Of a stretch of 43,273 nt of DNA, positions 8,370 to 16,678 are shown one piece after another. Source of the stretch: Streptomyces dysideae (GTDB taxonomy: Bacteria > Actinomycetota > Actinomycetes > Streptomycetales > Streptomycetaceae); contig NZ_KQ949105.1 in NCBI RefSeq assembly GCF_001514305.1, forward strand, positions 94,049 to 137,321, in the 5' to 3' direction. The position numbers and the translations under genes were made by a program. The notes under the pieces were generated by a model, which was not told the origin of the DNA, ran no database searches, and saw nothing but the letters and a program-made list of their open reading frames with translations. Position 1 is the first letter of the stretch; each line of letters starts with the position of its first letter.

Positions 8370-9953
8370 GGACCGGTCGCTTCATAACTCTGTGTTGTCG
8401 GCGGTCCGCGGCGACGAGCAGGCCTCGCTTGCGGAGCAAGGGGAGTCCTGCTCGTCCTGCCATCTGCCGTTTGAGCAGCTTGGTCCGTCACCCGGCCCTC
8501 GACGCAGCCCGAACTCCACTCCGTGCTGAGCCCCTGAGCGACGGCGTCGAAGTCGGTCAGCAGGCCGTCGGCGAAGCCGCGGAGCCCGTGGTGCTCGTCC
8601 GCGCGGGCGTCGGCGATCCATTCGGGCAATCGGCTCGCGCTGCGGATGGCCATCATCGCGGCGAAGGACCGGACATGTCGGGTGGCGGCCTCAAGTTCGG
8701 GGCAGCGGGCCAGGATTGCCTTGAGTTTCTGCTGATCGTCGTCGCTCATGCGGTCGGGGTTCCTGGTGATCCATCCGGTCACCTTGCGCACCCTGGGCGG
8801 GCGCGGTGGGGGCGGGGTGTCGGCCGGTGCGCGGCGGAAGCGGCGGAGGTAGTCGCGGACGACGGAGTAGGAGCCGGTGAAGCCGCGTTCGCGGAGTTCG
8901 GCGTGGAGCTTGGCCCCGCTGGTGTGTCCTTCGTTCCAGCGTCGGTTGAGATAGGGCTTGTAGGGGTCCAGGGTGCTGGGGATGTTCTGCCAGCGGCCGG
9001 TGGCGAGTTCCTGCCAGGTAGCAGCCCGGGCATAGCGCCGGACGGTGTTGGGGGCCAGGTCAAGGCGGCGGGCCACGGCCCGGACACTCAGGCCCTGGCC
9101 GAGGAGTTCGTGCACGGCGGTGTGTTGCTGCTGGACCCGGGCGGCCAGTCGGCCTGCGTGCGAGATGGGCGGGCATACGATGTCCGGACCCGATTCCGGG
9201 TCGGGATCCGGCTCGCGCAGGCAGGCGCTGTGCTTGCTGACCAGGTGTTTCATCGCTTCGGCGAGGTTGTGCCAGATGTGCCAGAGATCGGCGATCTGGA
9301 CCGCATCGGGGCTGCGGAGCGGGCGCCCTCGGCGAAGGCGCCGCCCCGGTCGCGGCAGATGATCTCCACTCCGGGGTGGTCGGTGAGCCAGGCGGCGAAG
9401 GTGGCCGACTCCCGGTCGGGGAGCAGGTCGATCGGGGCGTGAGTCTCGCAGTCCACCAGCACAGTGCCGTACTTGTGTCCCTTGCGGGTGGCGAACTCGT
9501 CGACCCGAGCACCCAGGGCGTCCCAGCGGGCGGATCAGGCAGCGCCATGACCAGTCCCAGCAACGTGGTCCGGCTGACCGGCGCCGGCAGCCGGGCCGCC
9601 AACCGCTCGCCGGCCCGGCCCGCCAGAGCCACCGAGATCGCTCAACAGGTCCCTGAGCTGCGGGGTTCGACGCCCATAGCGCACCGTCAATCCCTCGACC
9701 TGCCCGGCGAAGGTCACCCGGCTGCACCCAGGTCGCAGAACAGACGGCGGATGGTCAGCTCGATGCACACCCGCCGGCCGCCGACTGCGCCATCCGCGAG
9801 ACGGCGCTGGTATCCGCTGTGCCGTCGCAGGGACGGTGCACCGCAATCCGGGCACGACGCCGGAACCGACCCCGACGTTCTCGCCGCAATGCGTAACACC
9901 CCGCCCTCGGCACTCACTTCCTCCACCAGCACCCCGCCCAGGTGCGGTAACAC
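8365..9953 (-). pseudogene. ISL3-family transposase with multiple frameshifts
   Basis: Conceptual translation reassembles a full ISL3 transposase. It has an N-terminal zinc motif (CPDCGAPSLRRHSGY), a core beginning VALAGRAGERLAARL, the VLVDCETHAPIDLLPDRESA segment with the first DDE aspartate region, an internal helix-turn-helix (LSVRAVARRLDLAPNTVRRY) and a C-terminal SSGCVEG with the catalytic glutamate, ending in the left terminal repeat. Reading it needs frame changes near 9720, 9630, 9510, 9325 and 8490. Five indels make sequencing error an unlikely sole cause. The longest surviving frame covers about residues 150-430. Confidence 0.85.
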
Positions 9954-10024
9954 CGTCTTCAGTAGCTCCCCACACTCTCCGAGTGTCGTGGCATCAGTGA
10001 CGGAGCGTCACCGGCGCACGGAAG

Positions 10025-10078
10025 CGTGATCGGCTTCACGGAAATCTTGACTGAGCCCAAGTTCAGGCGCCCCCGACA
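10025..10078 (-). repeat. right terminal inverted repeat of ISL3 element
   Basis: Complement of 8316-8369, with 48 of 54 positions matching and 33 contiguous. AATCG follows immediately at 10079-10083, as it also precedes the left repeat. Confidence 0.85.
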
Positions 10079-10185
10079 AATCGTCATGAGGAGGATGTCG
10101 GCACCTGCCCGCGCAAATAGCATACCGGTACGGCTTGTGCTTCCTTGGTCTGTGCCAGCAGGACACGAAATTGTTCGTCAGCAGA

Positions 10186-11007
10186 TCAGGGGACGAATGC
10201 GCAGGTCACAGTCATGAATCCCTGGAAGTGTGCTGCCAATCGGTCGCCTGGCTGCACGGCGATGGGGGCGCTGCATGTCCCTGTGGTGACGAAGGCACTG
10301 GCTTCGAGGGGCGTTCCGATGTAGGTGAGCTCGTTGGCCAGCCAGGTGAGCGCCGCGACCGGATCGCCGAGCACATTGGCTCCCGTCCCCTTCACGGACC
10401 GGCTCGTTGCTGGACCGTTGATGGTCGCCGTCATGTCTACGGAGGCGAGTTCCGATGCGGTCCATGGGCGGAGCGTCTCAGGGCCCAGCACGAACTGGTG
10501 GCCGCAGGCGTTGTCGGCGATCAGCTGATTCGCGCCGACCGCAGTGACGTCGGTGAACCGCGTACTCGGCAGTTCGATGCCGAAACGCAGCTCAGACACG
10601 GCATCCATCACCTCGGCCGCAGTGTATGGCCGTACGCGCGGAAGTATCGGGGAACCGAGGACGAACACGAACTCCGGTTCCGCCAGGCGCATGGCGTTTC
10701 CTCGCAGGGAGAGCGCGGTGCCGTCGGCGTGGACGCGATCGGCAAAGACGCGGCCACCGATGGGGCCGTCGACGTTGATGTGCCGCTGCCCGGCCGCGCT
10801 CGTCGCAGCGATCTTCCAGCCGGCCGTGGCATGGCCCCCGAGGTCGGCGATCCTGGTCTGCACGACGTATGCCTCCGCCCGTGTGGAGGGAGCGATGCCG
10901 GACGGGAGCGGGCCAATGCGCTCACCGCTCCTCGTCGCCCGGAGCAGCATGGCGGCACAGAGGTCGGCTCTTTCGGCTCCTTTCGGGAGCGTGGGACTCG
11001 TGTCCAT
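10186..11007 (-). CDS. 2-keto-4-pentenoate hydratase family protein (MhpD-like)
   Basis: A 273-residue cytoplasmic protein of the fumarylacetoacetase/2-keto-4-pentenoate hydratase fold. Recognisable segments are TAGWKIAATSAAGQ, EPEFVFVLG with metal-binding acidic residues, ELRFGIELPSTRF and the C-terminal PIAVQPGDRLAAHFQG. Family members add water to, or decarboxylate, 2-oxo-alkenoates in meta-cleavage pathways, using Mg2+ or Mn2+. It is the last gene of a leftward trio with the oxidoreductase (51-base gap) and a RidA protein. With RidA it resembles aminomuconate-type meta-cleavage enzymes, in which an enamine deaminase feeds an oxalocrotonate decarboxylase or hydratase. The exact substrate is unknown. 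Confidence 0.85.
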   Translation of the reverse strand: MDTSPTLPKGAERADLCAAMLLRATRSGERIGPLPSGIAPSTRAEAYVVQTRIADLGGHATAGWKIAATSAAGQRHINVDGPIGGRVFADRVHADGTALSLRGNAMRLAEPEFVFVLGSPILPRVRPYTAAEVMDAVSELRFGIELPSTRFTDVTAVGANQLIADNACGHQFVLGPETLRPWTASELASVDMTATINGPATSRSVKGTGANVLGDPVAALTWLANELTYIGTPLEASAFVTTGTCSAPIAVQPGDRLAAHFQGFMTVTCAFVP

Positions 11008-11058
11008 GCTGTCCTTGATAGGGGACTCCGAATGATTCGGTGCAGTCCGCCGCGTCCG

Positions 11059-12063
11059 TCAGCCGGCGACGCGCAGCACTGTCTTGGGCATGCGCCCTGT
11101 TGCCATCTGCCGGTGGATCTCGACGGTGTCCTCCAGCGGCGCGACCCGGGGAGGCACGACGTGGAGAGCGCAGTCGGCGATGAGCGCGGAGACGTTTTCG
11201 AGAGCGACGCGATCGGGTTCTACGATGATGTCGGTCCAGCGGATCCCGGATCGCTCGGCGGCGGAGTGGAGCTCCTGCTGCTGGCCGGAGGGCACACCGA
11301 CGATCAGGCCGCCCGGCCGGGTGAGCGGCACCGAGCGCGCTGCGAACTGTCCACCGATGAGATCGACGACGACGTCGACGTTGCGGACCGGCCCTCCGGG
11401 GAGGTACGGGTCGTCGAATTCGTGGGCGGCGTAGTCGATCGCGCGATCGATGCCCAGCGTCTCCAGCTGCTCCAGCTTGGCACCGGTCGCATGTCCGATA
11501 ACCGTCGCCCCCAGCCTCCTGGCCATCTGCACGACGTAGGAGCCCACGATCCCGCCCGCCCCCAGCACCAGAACTTTCTGGCCGCTGCGCACCTGCGCGG
11601 CGTCATGCACGATCTGGTACGCCGTCGTCGCCGGCAGTGGGATCGAGGCGGCAGTGGCGAAGTCGAGGCAGTCCGGAATGCGCGCCAGATGGCGCGACGG
11701 GGACGTCACGTACTCGGCGTACCCATTCGCCGCGCGAGGGAAGCGAGGCATGCCGTAGACGCGGTCGCCGACCTGGAAGCGATTCACCCCGGTGCCCAGT
11801 GCGGTCACGGTTCCGGCGACGTCCCACCCGACTGTCATCGGGAACCCGCCCATGAGCGGAGCCACCGACCGGCCTTCCCGGGTCTTGCCGTCCACGGGGT
11901 TGACGCCGACGTGGCTGACGCGCACCTGCACCTCGGTCGGCACCGGCTCGGGCACCGGTGCATCGTGCACCAGGGACAGGACCTCCGGGCCTCCGAACTC
12001 GGTCTGCACGACAGCGCGCATCGCAGCTGCCCCCTTCTGATCACCACGGGCTTGAGCGGACAT
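11059..12063 (-). CDS. NADP-dependent zinc-free medium-chain oxidoreductase (quinone oxidoreductase-like)
   Basis: A 334-residue MDR-superfamily reductase. The N-terminal GroES-like domain starts MRAVVQTEFGGPEVL and the Rossmann motif is VLVLGAGGIVGSYVVQMA. The cysteine and histidine ligands of zinc alcohol dehydrogenases are missing, as in quinone oxidoreductases. Two starts are possible: ATG at 12063, which overlaps the upstream stop as TGATG, or ATG at 12021, which has its own AAGGGGG site and matches the usual family N-terminus. It probably reduces an activated double bond or quinone with NADPH. Cotranscription with ridA is very likely. Confidence 0.87.
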   Translation of the reverse strand: MSAQARGDQKGAAAMRAVVQTEFGGPEVLSLVHDAPVPEPVPTEVQVRVSHVGVNPVDGKTREGRSVAPLMGGFPMTVGWDVAGTVTALGTGVNRFQVGDRVYGMPRFPRAANGYAEYVTSPSRHLARIPDCLDFATAASIPLPATTAYQIVHDAAQVRSGQKVLVLGAGGIVGSYVVQMARRLGATVIGHATGAKLEQLETLGIDRAIDYAAHEFDDPYLPGGPVRNVDVVVDLIGGQFAARSVPLTRPGGLIVGVPSGQQQELHSAAERSGIRWTDIIVEPDRVALENVSALIADCALHVVPPRVAPLEDTVEIHRQMATGRMPKTVLRVAG

Positions 12064-12452
12064 CAGGACTGGGAGTCCCGGGCGACGAGCTCGATCTCGA
12101 CCGCCGCCCCGAGCGGCAGGCCGGCTGCCGCGATCGTCGTTCTTGCCGGATACGGCTCGGTGAAGACCTCGCCGTAGATCGCGTTCACGGCCTCGAAGTC
12201 GTCAAGATCAGTCAGGTACACGTTGACCTTCAGCACCTCGGTGAAGCTCGATCCCCCGGCGGTCAGCACCGACTCCAGGTTGGCGAAGACCTGGCGCGTC
12301 TGCGCCTCGATCCCTCCTGCCACCACCTCGCCCGTCTGCGGGTCGAACGGAGCCTGGCCGGAGAGGAACAGTAGGCCGCCGTGACGAACCGCATGCGAGT
12401 ACGGCCCGACTGCGGCAGGTGCTCCAGCAGCATCAATAGTGTTACGATTCAT
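12063..12452 (-). CDS. RidA-family enamine/imine deaminase
   Basis: A 129-residue protein of the YjgF/RidA family, which forms trimers and hydrolyses reactive enamines or imines to ketones and ammonia. The key residues are present: Arg104 in PARTTIAAAGLPLGA binds the substrate carboxylate, and Glu119 in VEIELVA activates water. Gly31-Gln33 in LSGQAPFD also fits. It is the first gene of a leftward operon and faces the Lrp regulator across an AT-rich gap. Because downstream genes are catabolic, a pathway deaminase such as aminomuconate deaminase is as likely as the housekeeping 2-aminoacrylate function. Confidence 0.9.
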   Translation of the reverse strand: MNRNTIDAAGAPAAVGPYSHAVRHGGLLFLSGQAPFDPQTGEVVAGGIEAQTRQVFANLESVLTAGGSSFTEVLKVNVYLTDLDDFEAVNAIYGEVFTEPYPARTTIAAAGLPLGAAVEIELVARDSQS

Positions 12453-12621
12453 AAGTGCACTGTATCATCTGCTTTGATATATAAATCAAATCTGCGCATC
12501 AGCTTTACTAAGTGAAGCGAAGTCGGTGCATGGGTGACTTCGCGAGTCACAGCGACCTCACACTCGCAGCGCCGTGGCGGGGTGCTCGTCGCCGATGCGT
12601 GGTCAAGGGACAGGGACCCCA
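12453..12621. promoter_or_regulatory. divergent promoter with inverted repeats between ridA and lrp
   Basis: This gap is strikingly AT-rich compared with its surroundings at 12460-12500. It contains the near-palindrome TTTGATATATAAATCAAA (12473-12490). Two further overlapping inverted repeats follow: GCGAAGTC/GACTTCGC (12517-12524, 12536-12543) and GTGACT/AGTCAC (12534-12539, 12545-12550). Lrp-type regulators bind such degenerate AT-rich dyads, so these are candidate autoregulatory operators for the lrp gene and the ridA operon. Confidence 0.55.
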
Positions 12622-13122
12622 GTGAGTGAAACTCTCGATGCCGTTGATGTACGTCTGCTCCAGCTTCTCGACCTGGACGGACGCGCCTCGTTGCGGAGCC
12701 TGGCCGAAGCCGTCGGTCTCTCCGGGCCGGCGGTCGCCGATCGCATCAGCCGGCTGACCGAGCGCGGCATCATCCGCCGCTTCGCCGTCGACATCGACTG
12801 GGCGCGACTGGGCCTTCCGACGCTGGCTCACATCGCTCTGCTGACGGACAAGACCCAGCACATCGAGACCGTCATGAGCAGGCTGCGCGAGGTGGAGCGC
12901 ATCGAGGAGATCTCGATCGTCACCGGTTCCATCGATCTGCTCGTGCGAGCACGGGTGGCGGACCTGGTCGACCTGCGCAGGCTCCTGGTCGAGCGGATCT
13001 GGCCCATCGAGGGCATTCAGCGGGTCGAGACGACGCTCGCGGTCGAGACGCTTGCACTCCCCGACTTCACGGCGGCTCTGCTCACTGACCGCACCACCTC
13101 CGACGGATCGAGCCGATCATGA
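12622..13122 (+). CDS. Lrp/AsnC-family transcriptional regulator
   Basis: A 166-residue regulator. The N-terminal helix-turn-helix is ASLRSLAEAVGLSGPAVADR (about residues 20-40). The C-terminal RAM ligand-binding domain includes IEEISIVTGSIDLLVRARV, the position where amino acids or related effectors bind at dimer interfaces. GTG at 12622 is chosen because it gives the standard Lrp N-terminus (SETLDAVDVRLLQLL); an open extension to 12574 has no family support. Its stop overlaps the phzF ATG as ATGA. It probably senses an amino-acid-like substrate of the flanking RidA, hydratase and PhzF enzymes and controls the divergent promoter. Confidence 0.9.
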   Translation: MSETLDAVDVRLLQLLDLDGRASLRSLAEAVGLSGPAVADRISRLTERGIIRRFAVDIDWARLGLPTLAHIALLTDKTQHIETVMSRLREVERIEEISIVTGSIDLLVRARVADLVDLRRLLVERIWPIEGIQRVETTLAVETLALPDFTAALLTDRTTSDGSSRS

Positions 13123-13967
13123 CCAAGTCCCCGACCGTTGCCCGATACGCCGCATTCGCCGACAGCCCCGAGCTTGGCAACCCGGCCGGCGTCGTGCTCG
13201 ATGCGCGAGCCCTGTCCGATGCCGACATGCAGAGCATCGCCGCCGAAGTCGGCTACAGCGAGACTGCCTTCGTCACCTCGCTTGTCGAACCAGGGGCGAC
13301 CGCCTTGTCCGTACGGTATTTCGCCCCGGACGCCGAAGTCGATTTCTGCGGCCACGCGACCATCGCGACAGCGGCCGCACTGGGCGACGTGCTCGGCCCC
13401 GGCGACTACGTCCTGAACACCCGCGTCGGCCCCATCCACGCCTCCGCTCGACGAGAGAATCAGCGCACCATCGGGGCGTTTCGAAGCGCGGCCGTCTCCA
13501 GCTCTCCGCTCAGTGCTGAACAGCTCGACGCTCTGCTGCGGCAGCTGGGCTGGTCCAAGGAAGATCTGCACCCGGAATACCCTCCCGCGATCGGGTACGG
13601 CGGCAACCGTCACCCCGTCCTCGTGGCCCAGGATCCGCACCGGCTGGCTGACTTCGACTACGACTTCGATGGACTCCGCGCCCTGTGCCGCGCAGAGGAC
13701 TGGGTCACGATCCAGCTCATCGCCCCTGAAGGCCCCGGCTGCTGGCGTTCCCGCAACCCCTTCCCGTGGGGCGGGGTGGTCGAGGACCCGGCCACAGGCT
13801 CGGCCGCCGCAGCTTTCGCCGGCTACCTCCGTGCACTCGGACGAGCCACTCCAGGGGACCGGTTCACGATCATCCAGGGAGTCGAAATGGGTCGTCGCAG
13901 CCGCATCGAAGTCGAGGTCCTGGAGACGGCTGCGCTCATCGCCGGCCCTGCGACCGTCATGTCCTGA
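13119..13967 (+). CDS. PhzF-family isomerase
   Basis: A 282-residue protein of the PhzF/diaminopimelate-epimerase-like fold. The diagnostic blocks are present: GNPAGVV near the N-terminus, the catalytic glutamate 48 in GYSETAFV, DFCGHATIATA (75-85) and EDPATGSAAAAFAGYL in the C-terminal half. PhzF catalyses a proton-shift isomerisation of dihydro-hydroxyanthranilate in phenazine biosynthesis, but most homologues outside phenazine clusters have unknown isomerase substrates, and no other phenazine gene is seen here. It is translationally coupled to lrp, so it likely acts on the compound that regulator senses. Confidence 0.9.
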   Translation: MTKSPTVARYAAFADSPELGNPAGVVLDARALSDADMQSIAAEVGYSETAFVTSLVEPGATALSVRYFAPDAEVDFCGHATIATAAALGDVLGPGDYVLNTRVGPIHASARRENQRTIGAFRSAAVSSSPLSAEQLDALLRQLGWSKEDLHPEYPPAIGYGGNRHPVLVAQDPHRLADFDYDFDGLRALCRAEDWVTIQLIAPEGPGCWRSRNPFPWGGVVEDPATGSAAAAFAGYLRALGRATPGDRFTIIQGVEMGRRSRIEVEVLETAALIAGPATVMS

Positions 13968-14364
13968 CCGCGCATGCGTCTCACTGCTTCTCATGCAGGC
14001 TGCGGCGGCGAGGCCGCATACCGACCGATCGAGGTGCTCGTCACCGATGTCCTTGAGAAGGACCGCACCGTGATCGAGGTGCCGGGAAAACTCTCCGCGC
14101 CGCTCGACCACCTCGCCACGAACGGCGCCACGACGAACGACGGCGAGAGCAAGCGACCATCCCGGCGGACAGCGACACGGACACCGGTGCCGCGGGACCG
14201 GTCCCGGTGGCGGTCGCCGCCTTGGAGACCCGCGTCGGGAAACGCTCAGGAGCGCGCCGTCGATCCGTGACCTGTGCCGTCGTGCAGAAGGCTGCAGAGG
14301 GACCGGAGAGAAGAGCACGGCGTACCAGCGCTCCTCTGCCGACCCTCCACTGTGGGCGGGGCCG
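13968..14364. other. 397-base gap between converging phzF and ridA2
   Basis: Both flanking genes end here. One plus-strand frame (from 13974) reads smoothly for about 50 codons (VLVTDVLEKDRTVIEVPGKL) but matches no family I know. I see no clear terminator stem with a T-run. It may be a gene remnant. Confidence 0.4.
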
Positions 14365-14742
14365 TCAGACGACCGCGGTGGCGCGCAGTTCGAACAGGAC
14401 CGCCGGGTGGGTGAATCCGGTGATGAGGGTCATGCGCGCCGGCCCCGGGGTGGGCCACACGCGGAGGAACTCTTCGTTCCAGCGGGGCACGTCGGACGCG
14501 GAGGCGAGGAACGCGTCCAGCGACACAACCCGGTCGTGCGCAGATCCTGCCGCCTTGAGCTCTGCGAGGAGGGCGTCCACCGACTCGGTCACCTGCTGGG
14601 CGAACGGCACGGTCCCACCGGTCTGCATGGCCTTGATCACGGAGGGAGCGATGATTCCCGAGGTGAAGACGAAACCGTTGGCGGTGACGGACCCGGGGAG
14701 GATGGGCAGCTGCCCTGGGGTGCGGTGGATGCTGGTGCTCAC
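14365..14742 (-). CDS. second RidA-family protein
   Basis: A 125-residue RidA/YjgF-type protein, divergent from the copy at 12063-12452. It starts at GTG 14742 behind an excellent ribosome site (AAGGAG, six bases) and reads STSIHRTPGQLPILPGSV. The arginine in PGPARMTLITGFTHPAVLFE is the expected carboxylate-binding residue, and the glutamate after VLF occupies the catalytic position. The RidA core then fits an imine or enamine deaminase. It lies immediately downstream of a broken phzF gene in the same reading frame with no stop codon between them, so readthrough from phzF would add an N-terminal extension. Confidence 0.85.
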   Translation of the reverse strand: MSTSIHRTPGQLPILPGSVTANGFVFTSGIIAPSVIKAMQTGGTVPFAQQVTESVDALLAELKAAGSAHDRVVSLDAFLASASDVPRWNEEFLRVWPTPGPARMTLITGFTHPAVLFELRATAVV

Positions 14743-14849
14743 GAGGTTCTCCTTGGACTGCGGAATGTCGGGGTGCGGGGACACCGCCCTGCCTTTGCCG
14801 GTACGGCATCGCGGTGGCGCTCTGGGCTTGCGGTGAAGGCAGCCTTCGC

Positions 14850-15654
14850 CAGGGGGCCAATCGGGAAGCGCGATGGTTCCGTTCAGGAAACGCACGCAGT
14901 TGCCGGTGACGAAGGTGCGGTCGCCTTCGACGCGGCATCGGACGGTCCCGCCGCGGGCCGAGAGCTGGCGTGCGGTGAGCGTCGTCCTGCCGAGGCGCTC
15001 GGCCCACAGAGGGGCGAGCTGGGCGTGGGCGGAGCCGGTGACGGGGTCTTCGGGGATGCCGGCCTTGGCGCCGAACCAGCGGGAGACGAAGTCGTAGGGG
15101 GTGCCTGTGCCCGGGGCGGTGACGGCGACGCCACGCACATCGAGTCCGCCGAGTGTGGCGAGATCCGGGCTGAGGTCACGGACCGTCTGCGCGTCCCGAC
15201 GACGCATACCAGATCGTCCGTGCCGCGCAGCGCCTCTGTCACGGGCGCGCCCATGGCCTCGACGACCACGGGATCGACCTCGCCCGGGGTGAGGGGCCCG
15301 AAGGGGAGGTCCATGGTGTAGCCGCCATCGGGCTCGTGTTCGACGAAGAGCCATCCACTGCGGGTGAAGAACTGCAGGCGAGTCGCATCGGGATGGCGGT
15401 CTTCGAAGAGGTATGAGGAGGCGGCGAGTGTGGCGTGGCCGCACAGGTCGACCTCGATCGCGGGAGTGAACCACCGCAGCTGATAGGCCGGTTGGGTGGG
15501 GATCGGCGCTGTGACGCCGGCCGGCAGGTCGGGCACGAGGTAGGCCGTCTCGGAGAGGTTGTTCTCGTTGGCGATCTTCTGCGGCCGGGTTGCCCTCGAA
15601 GAGGGCGTCGGCGAACGGGTCGATCTGGATGATGGGCGGATTCACGAGGATCAT
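14850..15654 (-). pseudogene. second PhzF-family gene, broken by a deletion and a frameshift
   Basis: It starts MILVNPPIIQIDPFADALFE followed by GNPA. Here an internal deletion removes about 15 codons and shifts the frame; the sequence resumes as KIANENNLSETAYLVPDLPA with the catalytic glutamate. The blocks RWFTPAIEVDLCGHATLAAS and YTMDLPFGPLTPGE follow. Near 15196 one G is missing from a G run and the frame returns to the first one (DAQTVRDLSPDL, then PEDPVTGSAHAQLAPLW). No stop codon follows the expected C-terminus near 14870. It is a different PhzF lineage from the intact gene at 13119 and probably dead, unless the indels are sequencing artefacts. Confidence 0.8.
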
Positions 15655-15739
15655 GCTGTCCGAAACGGGATGTAAATGGTTGAACGGTCGGGTCCGTAGG
15701 ACCGGTGTCGAGCCGGGACGGCGCATCCGGACGGCGCTG

Positions 15740-16678
15740 TCATGACGGGCCCTCGTCGGTGCGTGCGGTGGTCACAGGTGTGACGTCCATGACGTTCTGG
15801 AGCGGTTCGCCGGCTGCGAATCTGGTGAGCTGCTGTCTGATCAGCCGTTCCGCGCGGGGGCGGAACGCGCTGGTCGGGCCGCCGACGTGGGGCGAGAGCA
15901 GCAGGTTCGGCGCCGTCCACAGGGCGTGGCCGGGTGGCGGTGGCTCGGGGTCGGTCACGTCGAGGGCGGCACTGATCCGCCGGGTCCGCAGCTCGGCGAT
16001 CAGGGCGTCGGTGTCGACCACTCCACCGCGGGCGACGTTGACGAGCAGCGCGTCGTCCTTCATGGACGCCAGGAACTTGGCGTCGACGAGGTGACGGGTG
16101 TCGGCGGTCAGGGGAACGGTCAGGATCACGATGTCTGCCTGCGGTACGAGTTCGGGCAGGTCGGCCATGGCCCGCACGTCGCCGCGCGCCGTCCGGGCCA
16201 CCTTGTCGAGCGTGACCTCGAACGGCAGGAGCCGCGCCTCGATCGCGGCGCCGATGTCGCCGAACCCGACGATCAGGACGTGCTTGTCGGCGAGAGACGG
16301 ATAGAACCTCTGCAGCCATTCCTGGCGGTCCTGGGCGCGGACGAAACCCGGGATACCGCGAAGTGAGGCGAGGACGAGGGCGACGGCGAGTTCGGCCGTC
16401 GCGGCGCTGTGGATCCCTCGGCCGTTGCAGAGGGTGATGCCGGCCGGGATCCGGCCGCTGAGGTGCTCGACGCCGGCCGTCTGCGTCTGCACGACCCGAA
16501 GTTTCGGCATCCGGGACAGCAGTGAGCTGTCGTCTGCCAGGAACCGGTACGGCATGACGTAGAACTCGATCTCGTCGAGGTAAGTCGGTGCGGCATCGGC
16601 GTGGTCGGCCACCTCGTAGCGCAGCCCCTGGGGCAGGTCGTCGATGGGGAACGGCAGCCAGACCAGTGGCGCGCTCAT
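15740..16678 (-). CDS. D-2-hydroxyacid dehydrogenase
   Basis: A 312-residue NAD(P)-dependent dehydrogenase interconverting a 2-oxo acid and a D-2-hydroxy acid. The Rossmann motif is GFGDIG (138-143). The catalytic triad is visible as Arg217 in NVARGGVVDTDAL, Glu245 in VTDPEPPPPG and His264 in LSPHVGG. ATG at 16678 overlaps the enoyl-CoA hydratase stop as ATGA, so it is the last gene of a coupled operon with the CoA-transferase and hydratase. The divergent N-terminal half gives no hint of the substrate; a glyoxylate- or hydroxypyruvate-like acid is possible. It may reduce or oxidise the acid released by the pathway. Confidence 0.9.
   Translation of the reverse strand: MSAPLVWLPFPIDDLPQGLRYEVADHADAAPTYLDEIEFYVMPYRFLADDSSLLSRMPKLRVVQTQTAGVEHLSGRIPAGITLCNGRGIHSAATAELAVALVLASLRGIPGFVRAQDRQEWLQRFYPSLADKHVLIVGFGDIGAAIEARLLPFEVTLDKVARTARGDVRAMADLPELVPQADIVILTVPLTADTRHLVDAKFLASMKDDALLVNVARGGVVDTDALIAELRTRRISAALDVTDPEPPPPGHALWTAPNLLLSPHVGGPTSAFRPRAERLIRQQLTRFAAGEPLQNVMDVTPVTTARTDEGPS

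Larger units (their letters stand above)
8316..10078 (-). mobile_element. ISL3-family insertion sequence with long terminal inverted repeats
   Basis: The element is bounded by inverted repeats. A perfect 33-bp core (8337-8369 against 10025-10057) extends outward with six mismatches to 8316 and 10078, giving about 54 bp ending TGTCGG...CCGACA. The five bases AATCG lie directly outside both ends (8311-8315 and 10079-10083), a candidate target duplication. ISL3 elements normally make 8-bp duplications, so either the boundary or the family behaviour deviates. The single transposase gene inside runs leftward and is broken by several frameshifts, so the element cannot move by itself. Confidence 0.8.

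Noticed and set aside
13017..14318. A 433-codon minus-strand frame over phzF
   Set aside because: Antisense to phzF with its intact motifs; the extension into the 397-base gap has no recognisable sequence.
14835..14847. GAAGGC-A-GCCTTC as a terminator after the broken phzF gene
   Set aside because: The stem is only six bases with a one-base loop and no T-run.
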